Source: Phoronis australis
Lineage: Eukaryota; Phoronida; Phoronidae
DNA length: 64,000 nucleotides
Direction of reading: 5' to 3'
Assembly: GCA_002633005.1 (NCBI GenBank)
Contig: NMRA01000311.1
Coordinates: 199,839 to 263,838 of the forward strand
Each line of letters begins with the position of its first letter. Positions within the stretch are counted from its first letter, which is position 1. Positions 51,101 to 62,800 of the stretch are shown piece by piece. A program made the translations under genes and the position numbers. Under the pieces are notes generated by a model that was given only the letters and a program-made list of their open reading frames with translations, made no database searches and was not told the origin of the DNA.

Positions 51101-53397
51101 ACTGTATTTGTTCTGCTGTTGTCGCTTTCTGATCTGTGCCTACTATTACACAATGCCAAAGTGATGTTCCAGTCCTCCTAGCCATACCTACTAATTGTGC
51201 TGCCAAAGTGATGTTACAGTCCTGGTAGCCATACCTACTAATTGTGCTGCCAAAGTGATGTTACAGTCCTGGTAGCCATACCTACTAATTGTGCTGCCAA
51301 AGTGATGTTCCAGTCCTGGTAGCCATACCTACTAATTGTGCTGAAAAAAATAGTTAGATTCGAACTACAAAATAATGACCAGTATGTGACTGTAAGTTTA
51401 CTGGACACTGAAGAATTAATATTTCCTGAAGCATCAAACGCCACCAGGCAATCAAGGAACGCTTTGTTCACCGAGTTTTCGCAGGTAGACTTAACATCAC
51501 AGTCATGGTTGCTGATGAAACTGAGACTGTTTTTGTGACTTTTCTCGATTTTGATGAAAGTGTAACCCACACATGAGTCAGATAGATGGCAGGTTGCCAC
51601 GATAATCCTTTAGCAACACACAAAAGGCTTCAACGATTGTTGCTTTTAGTAATTTCATATTATAACAAAAATTGACCTAAATGGTTCAGTTTTGTAGTAT
51701 GACAAAAATTGCCAAATTGACAAAAAAATGCCATAAAATTGTAACATTCCCCTTAAAAATGCAAAGGACTTTGATGTTTCAAGTTTCATTGTAGATAGCA
51801 TCCTTGCATATATAATAAATTAAAATACATACCATCCAACAAAGCTGCAGCAATGTAAAGGTATATGAACACCTCAGGCTGGTGAAAGAAGAGTGAGGCC
51901 ACAAAAATAAGAACTATCCGAATGTAACCTGAAATAGAGCGAGATGCAACTCATCGCAACACTTAACAATTTAATGTTATGAATTCATCACTTCGGGCTT
52001 GAAAGGGGGAAACTGGTGGTCTGCACAGTGGCTTGAAAGGGGAAAACTGGTGGTCTGCACAGTGGCTTGAAAGGGGGAAACTGGTGGTCTGCACAGCAGC
52101 TTAGAATTTTGTGGATGGTTGTAAATTATGGGTGCCATTTACACAGAATAAAGCCTTTTGAAATTGACAAGCAAGGTCAGTAAAATCAGTTGTTTGTGAA
52201 CCCTACTCTTAATCCTACCACCGTTCCACTTGGCATTAGAGCTTTCTCCCATTCGATAAATAATGCTGTCCACGCACAGACATACCTTAGAACAACTTGC
52301 ATTGGTGCAATTTGCCTCACTTTAAGTGGAACGTCCATACACACGTAACTGATAACTAGAGCATTAGGCAAAAGTTGTCGCTCTGTGCATGACAATGAAC
52401 AGCTGATGCAAATAGGGTGCACAAAAGAAGACCCCTCTGCATGTAATTGTGAATTACTTCCACTTTTCCCCAGGTTTGTGGCCACACAGCTATTAGAAGT
52501 GCTGCTGAGGGAAATCTTTTGTATGACAACATGCAAGTCAATTATCTACCACACTTCAAAAAGACAGATAACAAATGAAAATTTCACGTGTCTTTCACAT
52601 TAGAGATTCGGTACGATTTCTCAACCACATGCAAACATTTTAGACTCAACGGGAAAGAGGATTTAGACCCTTATGGTACTAAAGTTACTAAGTTCCAAAA
52701 GACCAGATTAGTGAGTGGATCCAATTAAAGTTGGTCTGATTACGTTTAAGCACAATGTGAAAAGTTTGTTCCAGCTATACTATTTTGCTCCACCGTCCTA
52801 AATTACCTCCCTGCGTCATGTGAGTACAGAGGTGCGCAGTACGGAGTTGTTCTCGTCATTTGTACTCTCTCGATGTTGTTGCTATTTCTGTCAACACTGC
52901 TCAGTGTAGAATTTCAAGCGCAAAAATGTCTCAAAATAAGAATAGCGAGTGGCAACTGGTTGTCAAACTCGTATTACAGCGTACTAGTAGCAACATGATC
53001 TCCTTTTTAGTACGATGAACATTTAAGTTAGGATGGTGGAATGTTAGTCCGGTCAAGAGATAAATTGGACAATTTGGTATGGTGGGTTGTTCCCACTGCG
53101 AACTAGTCAGGAATACTTGCAAAAGCAGATGACTACCGTCTCTTAAGCTGAACTACAGACAGTGAAGCTCCTATCGCACTTAAGCTGAACTACAGACAGT
53201 GAAGCTCCTATCGCACTGCGTGTACCAGGAGATCTTATGTCATACCTCCTGGCATGCACAGTGTTAAAAATGGCCAGTTCCCAATTTGGGAAACCGAACG
53301 AAGCACTTGCACAACAAAGAACTAAGAAGTTTTATTATGCCTATGGAAGTATCGTCCGGTTACCTATTTTCGTCAGGCTCCAAAGTTCGTCCGCCAT
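45188..53397 (-). CDS. CDP-alcohol phosphatidyltransferase, phosphatidylinositol synthase-like, complete (7 exons, 212 aa)
   Basis: Exons: 53397-53364 (ATG), 51928-51833, 50060-50005, 49271-49215, 47652-47529, 46312-46143, 45289-45188 (TGA). They total 639 nt, all in phase. The class I CDP-alcohol motif D-x2-DG-x2-AR-x8-G-x3-D-x3-D is complete: Asp43, Asp46-Gly47, Ala50-Arg51, Gly60, Asp64, Asp68. Hydrophobic segments (IRIVLIFVASLFF, VFIYLYIAAALL, YAVLSLFGLPLWLY, IQYTGIGLLSG) fit a multi-pass ER membrane enzyme. Length and the GYIRIV start resemble CDIPT (213 aa). The middle (WGFLVSCVEWLTFVCTHS) instead resembles a CDIPT-like paralogue of fish and invertebrates, as far as I recall. The likely reaction is transfer of a phosphatidyl group from CDP-diacylglycerol to an alcohol; inositol is inferred, not shown. 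The tail is polar (HKSTEDKPERS). Head-to-head with the carboxypeptidase gene. Confidence 0.88.
48090..48225 (-). mobile_element. Short diverged member of the GGGCGGTTAA element family
   Basis: Read on the minus strand it has GCATTACCGCCCAGGGCG near one end, two copies of GGTAAGCCGAGCATGGGTG-like sequence, and TTACCCGGATG at the other end. This is the same order of motifs as the ends of the element at 58107-59836, without the interior. It lies in an intron of the phosphatidyltransferase gene. Confidence 0.6.
48375..48530. mobile_element. 156-bp CAGGGG-CCACTG MITE
   Basis: Starts CAGGGGTGCATCCAGGATTT and ends TAAATCTGCCACTG, with G-rich stretches near both ends. GTAAT flanks both sides (48370-48374, 48531-48535). 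The ends resemble the common CAGTGGCGGATTTAGGGG type of animal hAT-related MITE. Confidence 0.75.
51155..51342. repeat. 47-bp tandem repeat, 4 copies
   Basis: Units begin GCCAAAGTGATGTTACAGTC at 51155, 51202, 51249 and 51296, in an intron of the phosphatidyltransferase gene. Confidence 0.93.
51996..52097. repeat. 34-bp tandem repeat, 3 copies
   Basis: Units GGCTTGAAAGGGGGAAACTG plus GTGGTCTGCACAGT at 51996, 52030 and 52064, about 70 bp upstream (in transcript sense) of the acceptor at 51928. Confidence 0.93.
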
Positions 53398-53817
53398 CTT
53401 GTTTCGCGTGCAGCGCAACCACGCGGGACTTAGCGTTCCAATTTGGAGTTCTCGTCTGCACGTTAGGTACTAACTTATCGGAAGAGACACGTATCAAAGT
53501 AATGAGACAAAAATCGGTGAGTTTACCGATTGTTTTTTAAAACCACTTAAAAATCAGTAGATTTTACTAATACACTTTNGCTGCGGCTATAGAACGCTCA
53601 CCAATAATGTTCGGTACAAATAAAAGCACTCTAGTCCCCATAGACATAGTTAATAGTGTCAGAGAAGAAATTTGCACTATCGATGCCCACCAGTTCCAGT
53701 TCTTCCTGTTTACATACCTGAAGCGACATCTGTTTTTCGCTCCCTCGAACTAATATCGATCATTGGTAGATGTCGCTCGCTGACACCCACACATTGACGT
53801 CACAAGAAAACAGGAAG
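53389..53817. promoter_or_regulatory. Putative shared promoter between the phosphatidyltransferase and carboxypeptidase genes
   Basis: The two start codons (53397 on minus, 53818 on plus) are 420 bp apart and transcribed outward. A YY1-like AAGATGGCGGAC covers the minus-strand ATG (53400-53389), and a full CRE TGACGTCA lies at 53795-53802, 15 bp before the plus-strand ATG. A single N at 53579 marks a contig join, so the spacing is provisional. Confidence 0.55.
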
Positions 53818-56800
53818 ATGGCTTTGAGGAGGAAGATTTCATATTTTTATGCCATATTTTTCATAATTTACCAGGTAACCAATGCTAGTAATAGTTTGTC
53901 ATCATTCCAGGCTAAACCCAAAGATATCGATACAACGAGTTATCATCACTATGACAGTCTAAAGTCCCTCCTAAACAGTCTACACAAAAAGCATCCGGAC
54001 TTAACAAAAATTCATTCCGTGGGCAAAAGTGTGCAAGGCAGAGACTTATTAGCGATTCAAATTTCGGACAATGTCGGGCAAGTTGAGCCCGGTGAACCAA
54101 TGTTCAAATATGTTGGTAACATGCACGGGAATGAAGTTATTGGTAGGGAGATCCTCATTTATTTAATGCAATATTTACTAAATAATTACGGAAAAGATGA
54201 GAGAGTGTCGAAATTGGTCAACACCACCAATATTTATATCATGCCGACAATGAATCCAGATGGATTCGAAGCAGCAGAAATTGAAGATTGCATGGGAGTG
54301 CAGGGAAGACCAAATGCTAATGGCATGGACTTAAATCGTAATTTCCCGGATCAGTTTGTCAAGTCCAAAGACCCAATACAGCCAGAAACTCAAGCGATGA
54401 TGGATTGGATCGCCAGTAACAAATTTGTGCTCTCTGCCAATCTGCATGGAGGAAGTGTGGTAGCCAGTTACCCGTGGGATGACGCTCGCCCAGGACACCC
54501 CAGTGAAGGGTATTATAGTAAAAGTCCAGATGATGCCGTGTTCAAGCATTTAGCCCTGGCATATTCCAAAAACCATCTCACCATGCATAAGGGCCACCAG
54601 TGCAAAGGTGATAATTTTCCTGATGGTATCACCAACGGAGCTCACTGGTATTCCGTTGGAGGTAAGTGAAAGATGTTGTTTTCTTGTGTTTTCATAAATC
54701 TATTGTTTTTCATTGTTTGCCACTTATTTCTTTGTAATTGGAAGTAATGGTTTAAAGTTTTTATTTTCAAATTTCAAAACTAATCATGACGGCGACATCC
54801 CGTTGCTCCCAACTTGTTCGATTCTATAGCCCAACAACAAGTTGGGAAGTTAACCCCGGTAGCCAATATCTTACACGACTTATTAACTCCATTCTGGCAT
54901 TTATGGTTGGAGGGCCTACGCTCTTTTGTTCGATAATTGCTCTAATCTCCGATCAGATCGTATCGCCTGACTGGGCTGGGCTGATAAAAATGAAAGTTAC
55001 GTTATTACATGTTGGAGCTTAAACCAATAGCATTTCTGAATTCCTCGTCAAATGCTGATCATGTTCCATTTTTGAATCACCAAAATCGCCCAACTAAAAC
55101 AGAAGTAAGACAATCTAGTCTGTCCAAACGGATTACCAACGCACTGGGTTTGACTGTGCTCATATGCGTTCGGTAATAGCGGGCAACCACCATGCGTTTC
55201 CTGAAGTGTTATTTCTTTTTATTGATGTATAATTTCAAGCTGTTGGCAGTTAGTGTTGTTTTATGTTTTAAAACCTCAATGAATAGTTCTATAGTAGGTC
55301 TTAGCCAGACTTTTCAGTTTTCCTTTGAAGTTGGTGATGGTAAAAGCTGTACAAACAACAGTATATTCACAGCAGTTCTGTTTGTGACATACGTACAATT
55401 GGAGAACATTTTGACCAACTGTGAAAAAAGTTTTCATCCTAGGAAAATAATGCATCAATTTTTAAGTCTCATTGATAGCTCTTAAAGCATGTATAAACTT
55501 TTCTCCTATCTTTTTATCTTACTGAGAAAATTGCCCAGGTTGAAGGGGTGTGACAGATGTACACAGAGAATTTGAATTTTTGAAATAAAAATTAACTTTA
55601 ATTTTCTGTGAGTTGCATAAAGTTACGATTTTTGTTTTATTTTGAAGATATAGACTATTGTACATGGACCTCTAACTCCGTATATTTTCAATGGACGAAA
55701 TCTGTGATCTTACGCATAAGCTGTGCGTCATTATTCATTAGCAATACCTGGCAAAAATAGAACGTTTTATTTCCAGCAAGTACTTTGTCTGCTAATCATG
55801 GTCGGCCGTTGTGTGAACAATGTTTCAATGCCGAAATTATTATTTTTTCGTTGTACTGGACAGTAAAATAGATGGGAGAATTTCCTGTCACAATACACTT
55901 ACCGGAAATTGGTATTTTAGGAGAGAAGCGCCTCCTCTAGGATAGTACTCAAGAAAATGGAGTTACGAATCTGTTGTCTATATTCTATGATGATATCTTC
56001 TAAGAAATTTTTGTCATACAACTTGATATTAGGTGAGTGATTGTGATGGAAATACATAGTATTAAATTATTTGTTGTAGCTAAGATATCAATTCAAAAAA
56101 TTCAAACTTCAATATTTACCTAGGCTATATTGGTATTTTGCTACTTATTCAATGTTTTTTAATCAAAATACACCGATTGACATTTTTCTCGGTAAGCCTA
56201 TGCTGGAAATGTACTCTGGAATTTTAGCTTTTCATCACATTTGATTAAAGATATAAAACAACCTCCTAAAAATCTCACTTTTCTTTGAAAGTGGTTAGCT
56301 GTATGGATGGAAATGAGAGAGATAATTGTTGACACCCGTAGGTAATCAGGAAAAGTCTATTTATGCGTTAAGTAGTTCTAATACAAATTCGAATCTAGTT
56401 AGTTAATGTGACTATCCTAAATGTAAAATGTGAAATAAAGTTTAAAACGTTATTAATCACCACTGCCTTAAGCTAGTACAGACTTATTGTCTGCATCATA
56501 TTTCTGATAGTTTTGATGCGTGCCAAATGCCCATGTAACTAACAAAGGTGATGTTTGAAAAGTATTTGTACCATCATACTACCATGACTTCAATATCTTC
56601 TTATAACAAAATATGAAGCAAAGAATTGGTTCAGCATTGTTTAGTTGACAGCATCGTCTTGTGACATTCATATTGTGTTCCACCCGTGCTATCTTGCATT
56701 GTGAAGTCCGTCAGTCGTTAAATTTCATTTAATTTAGGATTATGGTTTAGGATTATGTGGAGCTAATAAAATTATCAAATGATGATCCTTATTAGTGGTT

Positions 56801-59800
56801 AGATTGATTAGATTAAGTTTTCATTCAGCTTTTTAATCAAATACTAGTATTGTCTTATTTTCAATTTTAAAGAGGGGCATTAAATTAAGGCTGTATCGTG
56901 GTTCGCTCATATATCATTATGAATTTCTTGATCCATGATGGTATTTTTTTCGAGTTTCAGAGAACATTCCAGCAAATATTTGTTCCTCTCCCAGTTGCAT
57001 CTAGTCTCCAAGAATACCCTCTTTCGTTTCTAAATGCTGGTTCAATCTCCTCGAAGCTCAGTCGAAAAAAGTTAGATCAAGGCTCTTGTTTTACAAAAAA
57101 ACCCCGTAAAATGAGACGATGTAATCATTTGCTGTGCACTAGCACAAAAACAATAAGTACATTAATTTAACATTTTGTTTTTTTACATTCTGTGATATGG
57201 TGCAACTGTCTAATTTTAACAAGATGCAATCTACTAAGAATAACTAGATGACATTGTAAAGTATAACTTCTCAGTAAATACTGTTGAAATTGAATAAGTC
57301 GAACACATCTAGTTTAAATATGGAGCAACTTCGTCATTTTATGGTGACTTTGTAATATTTAATCGTTTTAGGTTCTTAGGTGTGCGACAAATTTCATCTT
57401 CTTTAAGTTTGGATAATAAAAATAAAACATGACGTTATTATTATTGGATGAAAAATTGTAATTTAGTGAATGTGACGGCCATAGGTGATGGACGAACAAA
57501 TTTTCCATATGTCTGTCATGCAATTTCTGACTTAACAAGTAATCCCTGGGATCTAAAATTTTTGTCAATGATATTGAAAAACAACTTAAATGAAACTCTG
57601 AAATTAGTTTTAATTTTTATTGAAAACTTTTTACGTGAGGTAACTTTTAGCTCTATGTTGTGATGGATATATGGCATCATGATATCCAGGTGTTGGCCTT
57701 TGACCCCAAGAGGTCGACGATGCACTACAGGTCAAATGATATTTTTTAGAAAGTTTAGGATTCGTGTGATTGCACGAATTGGATAATATAGCAAAATACC
57801 CATAGTTACCTTATTTATGACATTAATGAGCAAGATGGATAAAAATCGAGGTAATTTTTATGGACAAGTGACCTCCGAAAATGGGTCTGGTTAGAGATAA
57901 AAACGAAAGTTTTAGGAAATTCAAATATGGGCCCTGAAACTAGAGAGACTGAGGTTTCAGATGACACCAGAATTGTTAATCTAGTTACAATTTTAATTTT
58001 TGTCGCTAGGTTGGTCTTGACTTTCTAAAACCGCTCTGAGATGGTGGCGTGTTGCAGCTATTATTAAACTCTCTTGATGTAGTTATACCAACCTCTTGTG
58101 TATTTACCGTAATCGTTCGGGTTAACGCCCTGGGCGGTTAAATTGGCGAACCCAAAAAATCGGGGGTGGGCGGTTAACCAGACATGGGCGCTTAAACGTG
58201 AAATTTCAAGAAATCGGGGGGGGGGGGCGGTTAACTGAACATGGGCGCTTATTACGACAGGCAACCGCCCTGGGCGGTTAATCTTACCTTATGATCTGAG
58301 TCACCACACGTACTAAGCCACATACTGGGATCGCCTAACACTTTGAAAAGAACTTTATCGCCACCAAGTGCGTACTCTGCGCACTCTAATTAACAAATAG
58401 TTTCGAAAATGTAGAGTGTGGTCAAACTCCGAACGCTTGCATAGAAAGTTTGCTACATAATATGGCGCCTCAGGTGAGACCGATTATTGCGAATTATGCT
58501 CATTATTTCACTATACTTCGCAGACGTTGAACATGTTCACCTGCGTAGCAGACGGTAGCTGTGCTGTCGTTTTAACCCAGTTGTGGTCACGTGCTGACCC
58601 ATTTTTCCTGTGATCAGTGCACTCCCATAATAAACAACTTAACTGACGGTCACGTAGACAAGGACTACCAGCAGTTCCGAATTTCAGTTCAAAATCATTT
58701 CGAGATAACAGAATGTACTCCTGGTCTGAATGGTCAAAAAGCATAAAAATGTATAATCAATCACGAAATCGGGTTCAACTATTCAGCTGCCATGCACTGT
58801 CGATTCGCCTGTTTATGTTGCCGGTATGTGGAGTTGACATGTACGGTACTCTGGCCTTTCAATGGCTAAATACAATAACAAACTTTTTGTTAACAAACTC
58901 TACATTCAAAAAATTGCCACCAAGTTACATTGCAAAACACAAACACGAGTTTCTGTCTACACTCGCGTTTTTACTGGTCGACTTAGCAAACAAGAAGTCG
59001 GCCGATTCCAGTGTCGACCTTGAACAACCGTCGTTGCGGTTTTCGTTTCGACTGCGAGACGCAGCTTTTGTTAGCAAATGAAACCATCTATTCTCGGTAA
59101 AAATAATTCTTAGACGAAGCCTTAATTGTTCGGGTAAGTAACCCCGGTTTACTATATGCGACGAAATTACCGTGACGAGAGTACTCGAAAGACGGGGATC
59201 TCGATAACCCGGCAATTACACTCACCAAAATATAAAGAATTTATCAACTTTTCGCGGTTTATGGGAATTCTTCAAAATCCCGAGAGCTTACAACCTAAAG
59301 CGCATTCAGAGGGTTGGCAAAAGCAATGTCACATTTCTCTGACCTGGTTATTTCGAATGCATCTTTTATATAGTGCACTGTAGTCGATAACTCAGTGCGG
59401 CAGAGATTGTGGCTGAAAGTGGAGGTGTAGACGCCAGCGCGGTTCCTAAAGTTTGCGAACATGAGAAGAAAAGAAAGTGACAAAGTGTTCAAGTATTACA
59501 TTTTGAAGTTAATCGATGACCCGTTACAATAATTTGTTACTGGTATCATAATTCACATTGCTAAACCGCGGTCTCTGAGGCCGTCGTTGCACTCAATGTT
59601 ATCATCGATCTTAATCTAAAAGGTCGGGGATTCGCGTTTCCTATTAGCACAGGGCGGTAATCACCAATCGTCAAAAGTAGGGGATGGGCGGTTAACCGAG
59701 CAGTGGGCGGTTAATTGGAAATCTTCAAAAATAGCAGGGGGGCGGTTAACCGAGCAGTGGGCGGTTAAATCGAAATTCACCTAAAGTAGGGGGTGGGCGG

Positions 59801-62800
59801 TTAACTGAGCATGGGCGTTAACCCGAACGATTACGGGACACTGTCATGATGTTTCAGTCGGGCTGTTCTTCGGGCATTGTCAGGTGTTCCCCGTGCTTAG
59901 AAGAACAAGCACGTGTATGTGGTACACTCACCGTGTGATTTTTTGTTGGAGGCAGGATTTGAACCCACGACTTCTGAAACTACACATAATTTGAGTCCTA
60001 CCCCACGTACTCTTCACAGAATTGCCCTTCAGTTTTTATGACTTAATGGGCAAACATAACCACCAGATGTTGCTGTTTTTTTTATTCGTGTTAGAACTGT
60101 AATTTGGCTTTCAAGCTGTGCAAACCCACTCTCTCAGTAACAAACTAGTATTTTTGATTTAGACCGCTTCATGTTTTTAAAGTCCATCTCAATTTCTCAC
60201 GTACTTAGATTATAAGTGAAATCTTGGGATGATAAAATTACTATTCGTTTTAAGCTGATTTATTTAGAGTGGCCATTGCTGATGAGGAGTGGGGGAGAGG
60301 TGTAAATGTCTCCATCAACCAAAAAAAATTCATTCAAAGTCTTTTTAGTACTGTACTGTATTATTTCTAGCGAAACATTAGATCTTAAAACTTCTAATGT
60401 TTCACTAGAAATAATATAATACAAGACAAGAATACTGTTTCCTGGTCATGACAGCTGTTAAATCAGCGGAAATCACTGGTAAGGACTTTCTAGTGGCATC
60501 ACAATTGTGATTACAGAATGGCTTGGCCACTTTACTATCCTGTTAATTCCCTGCATGGGGGATGGCTACTCAGCCTATGACCTTGAGGGATGGCTACTCA
60601 GCCTATGAGCATTAGCGAAGGCCACTCAGCCTATGAGCATTAGGGAAGGCCACTCGGCCTATGAGCATTAGGAAAGGCCACTCAGCCTATGAGCATTAGG
60701 AAAGGCCACTCAGCCTATGAGCATTAGGGAAGGCCACTCAGCCTATGAGCATTAGGGAAGGCTACTTAGCCTATGAGCATTAGGGAAGGCTACTCAGCCT
60801 ATGAGCATGATGGAAGGCTATTCAGCCAATGAGCATTAGGGAAAGCTATTTAGCCTATGAGTATGAGGGAAGGCTATTCAGCCTATGAGCATTAGGGAAG
60901 GCTACTCAGTGCATGAGCTTGAGGGAAGGCTACTCAGTCTATGAGCATGAGGGAAGGCTACTCCGTCTATGAGCATGAGGGAAGGCTACTCCGTCTATGA
61001 GCATTAGGGAAGGCTACTCAGCCTATGAGCATGAGAGAAGGCTATTCAGCCTGTGAGCATTAGGGAAGGCTACTCAGTTTATGAGCATGAGGGATGGCTA
61101 CTCGGCCTATGAATTCAGCTTCTGCCTAGCCATCATGATGGAGAATTCTGGGTCATTTTTCTGATTACTTTTAGTCTATACTATAGTTTGGAAGGTTTTT
61201 CTGAAATGAAGATGGGAAAAAATGTTGTGAATGTCAAAAAGAATTAATATAGTTCTATTTATCGAACTTGACCAAAACATTTTGTACTCCTCCAAAAATG
61301 TGCTTTCAATGTTAATTTAGGCAGCACTTGACCTGAGCAACAAAAAGTTTTCACTGGTAATTCAGTTTATAATTCTACTTGCTTAATACAACTAAGCTAA
61401 ATATTATTGAGATAAGACCTTTATGTGAGAAATCGATTCCTGCTTTACTTGTAGTCTTATGTTACATTCCCTTGAGGCAAGGGTTACCTTGGCAACAGGT
61501 TGTGATGTATGAAATTAGTATCCACTTAAGACTTCCTGGGATATGTTAGAAGCTTTCATGATCAAGATAATAATCACCATATATAACAAATTTGATTATA
61601 CACAATTAACCTAAAGCTTGAGCCTAGTTCATGCATCACAGGTCCTTCTTTTAAGGTTATGTGGGACCCTTGAAAAATGGCCAAATTTGCCAAACTTTGT
61701 AATATCGTATCGCAGAAATGGCTGATGGGATTAATATGAGACACAATTCTACGCATTGTTGCCCAAAATGCTGTGAAGAATTGTTTTCAAAAAGTTCCAC
61801 TTTTGGATGAGGGGCAGTCAAAAAATATGATTTACACATATGGGATTTTTTTGTGAAAAAACTCAGCATTTTGAGATTTCATCTTGTGCATTTATGGTTT
61901 TGTTATTGTTACCATGGTTTTGTTATTGTTACCATGGTTTTGTTATTGTTACCATGGTTTTGTTATTGTTACCATGGTTTTGCTATGGATGTATCTTCAT
62001 TTTTTCTAAATTTTATTAAAAAACACGACCACGTTACCCAATCAATAGCGTATTGGTATTAGGTCAAAAATCAAATTTTACAGGCTTTCTGCATTCAGAA
62101 TAGTTTTACAGTTTTGTAGACAAGCTAACAAAGTACTCCATAACCTTACTTCATAAAAATTTGCTAAGTACATCATCTAAAGAAGTAGTAACTTAAAACT
62201 TTTACTTGTCAACATTTTTGTGCTGCAGAGGTGCCTTGACGGGTATTTATGGCACTATAGCCTGTTTATGTAGGGCCCAAGAAAAATGATCGGATTCATG
62301 TCAAATTTTCACGTACTATATGTTTTATACCCTGCTTTCTAAAACGCTGCTAGAGATCGTTTTTTAAAGCTCCTCTTTTGCATGAGGGGCTTTCTAGAAA
62401 CAGGTCTTTTTTGATTCTTAGGAAATAACCCAAAAGTTATATGAAATGAAATCAATGTGATATAATTTCAGAAAGTTGCAATAGCATGCAGCTTTGAGAT
62501 ATCGTTATACATTTATATCAGTGTATGCAGACTACTGCTTACAGAGCCATTTTCGTTTAGTTTTGAAGAAATTTGGCTAAATGGTTAGGACTTATAGGTA
62601 AGATCCTGCTTGAGCCTTAAGCCAGTGCAGAATGGAAAATGTGATTTTAGGAATTCATAATTATTGGTTTTGTTTGAAATGAAGAGCTTGTCATAAATTG
62701 TGAAGAATACAGTATACTATTTAAAGGAAAACTTGCAATAATATTTTGCTACAATTCAGGGTTCAGATGCTGGTTCTGTTTTTAAATTGCAAAACAATGT

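Noticed and set aside
53770-53817. Upstream in-frame ATG of the carboxypeptidase
   Set aside because: Weak context, and it would place 16 polar residues before the signal peptide; the ATG at 53818 has a purine at -3 and G at +4.
58713-59081. 122-codon frame inside the 1.73-kb inverted-repeat element
   Set aside because: No transposase motif or catalytic triad seen, and the interior cannot be compared because the other copy is gapped there.
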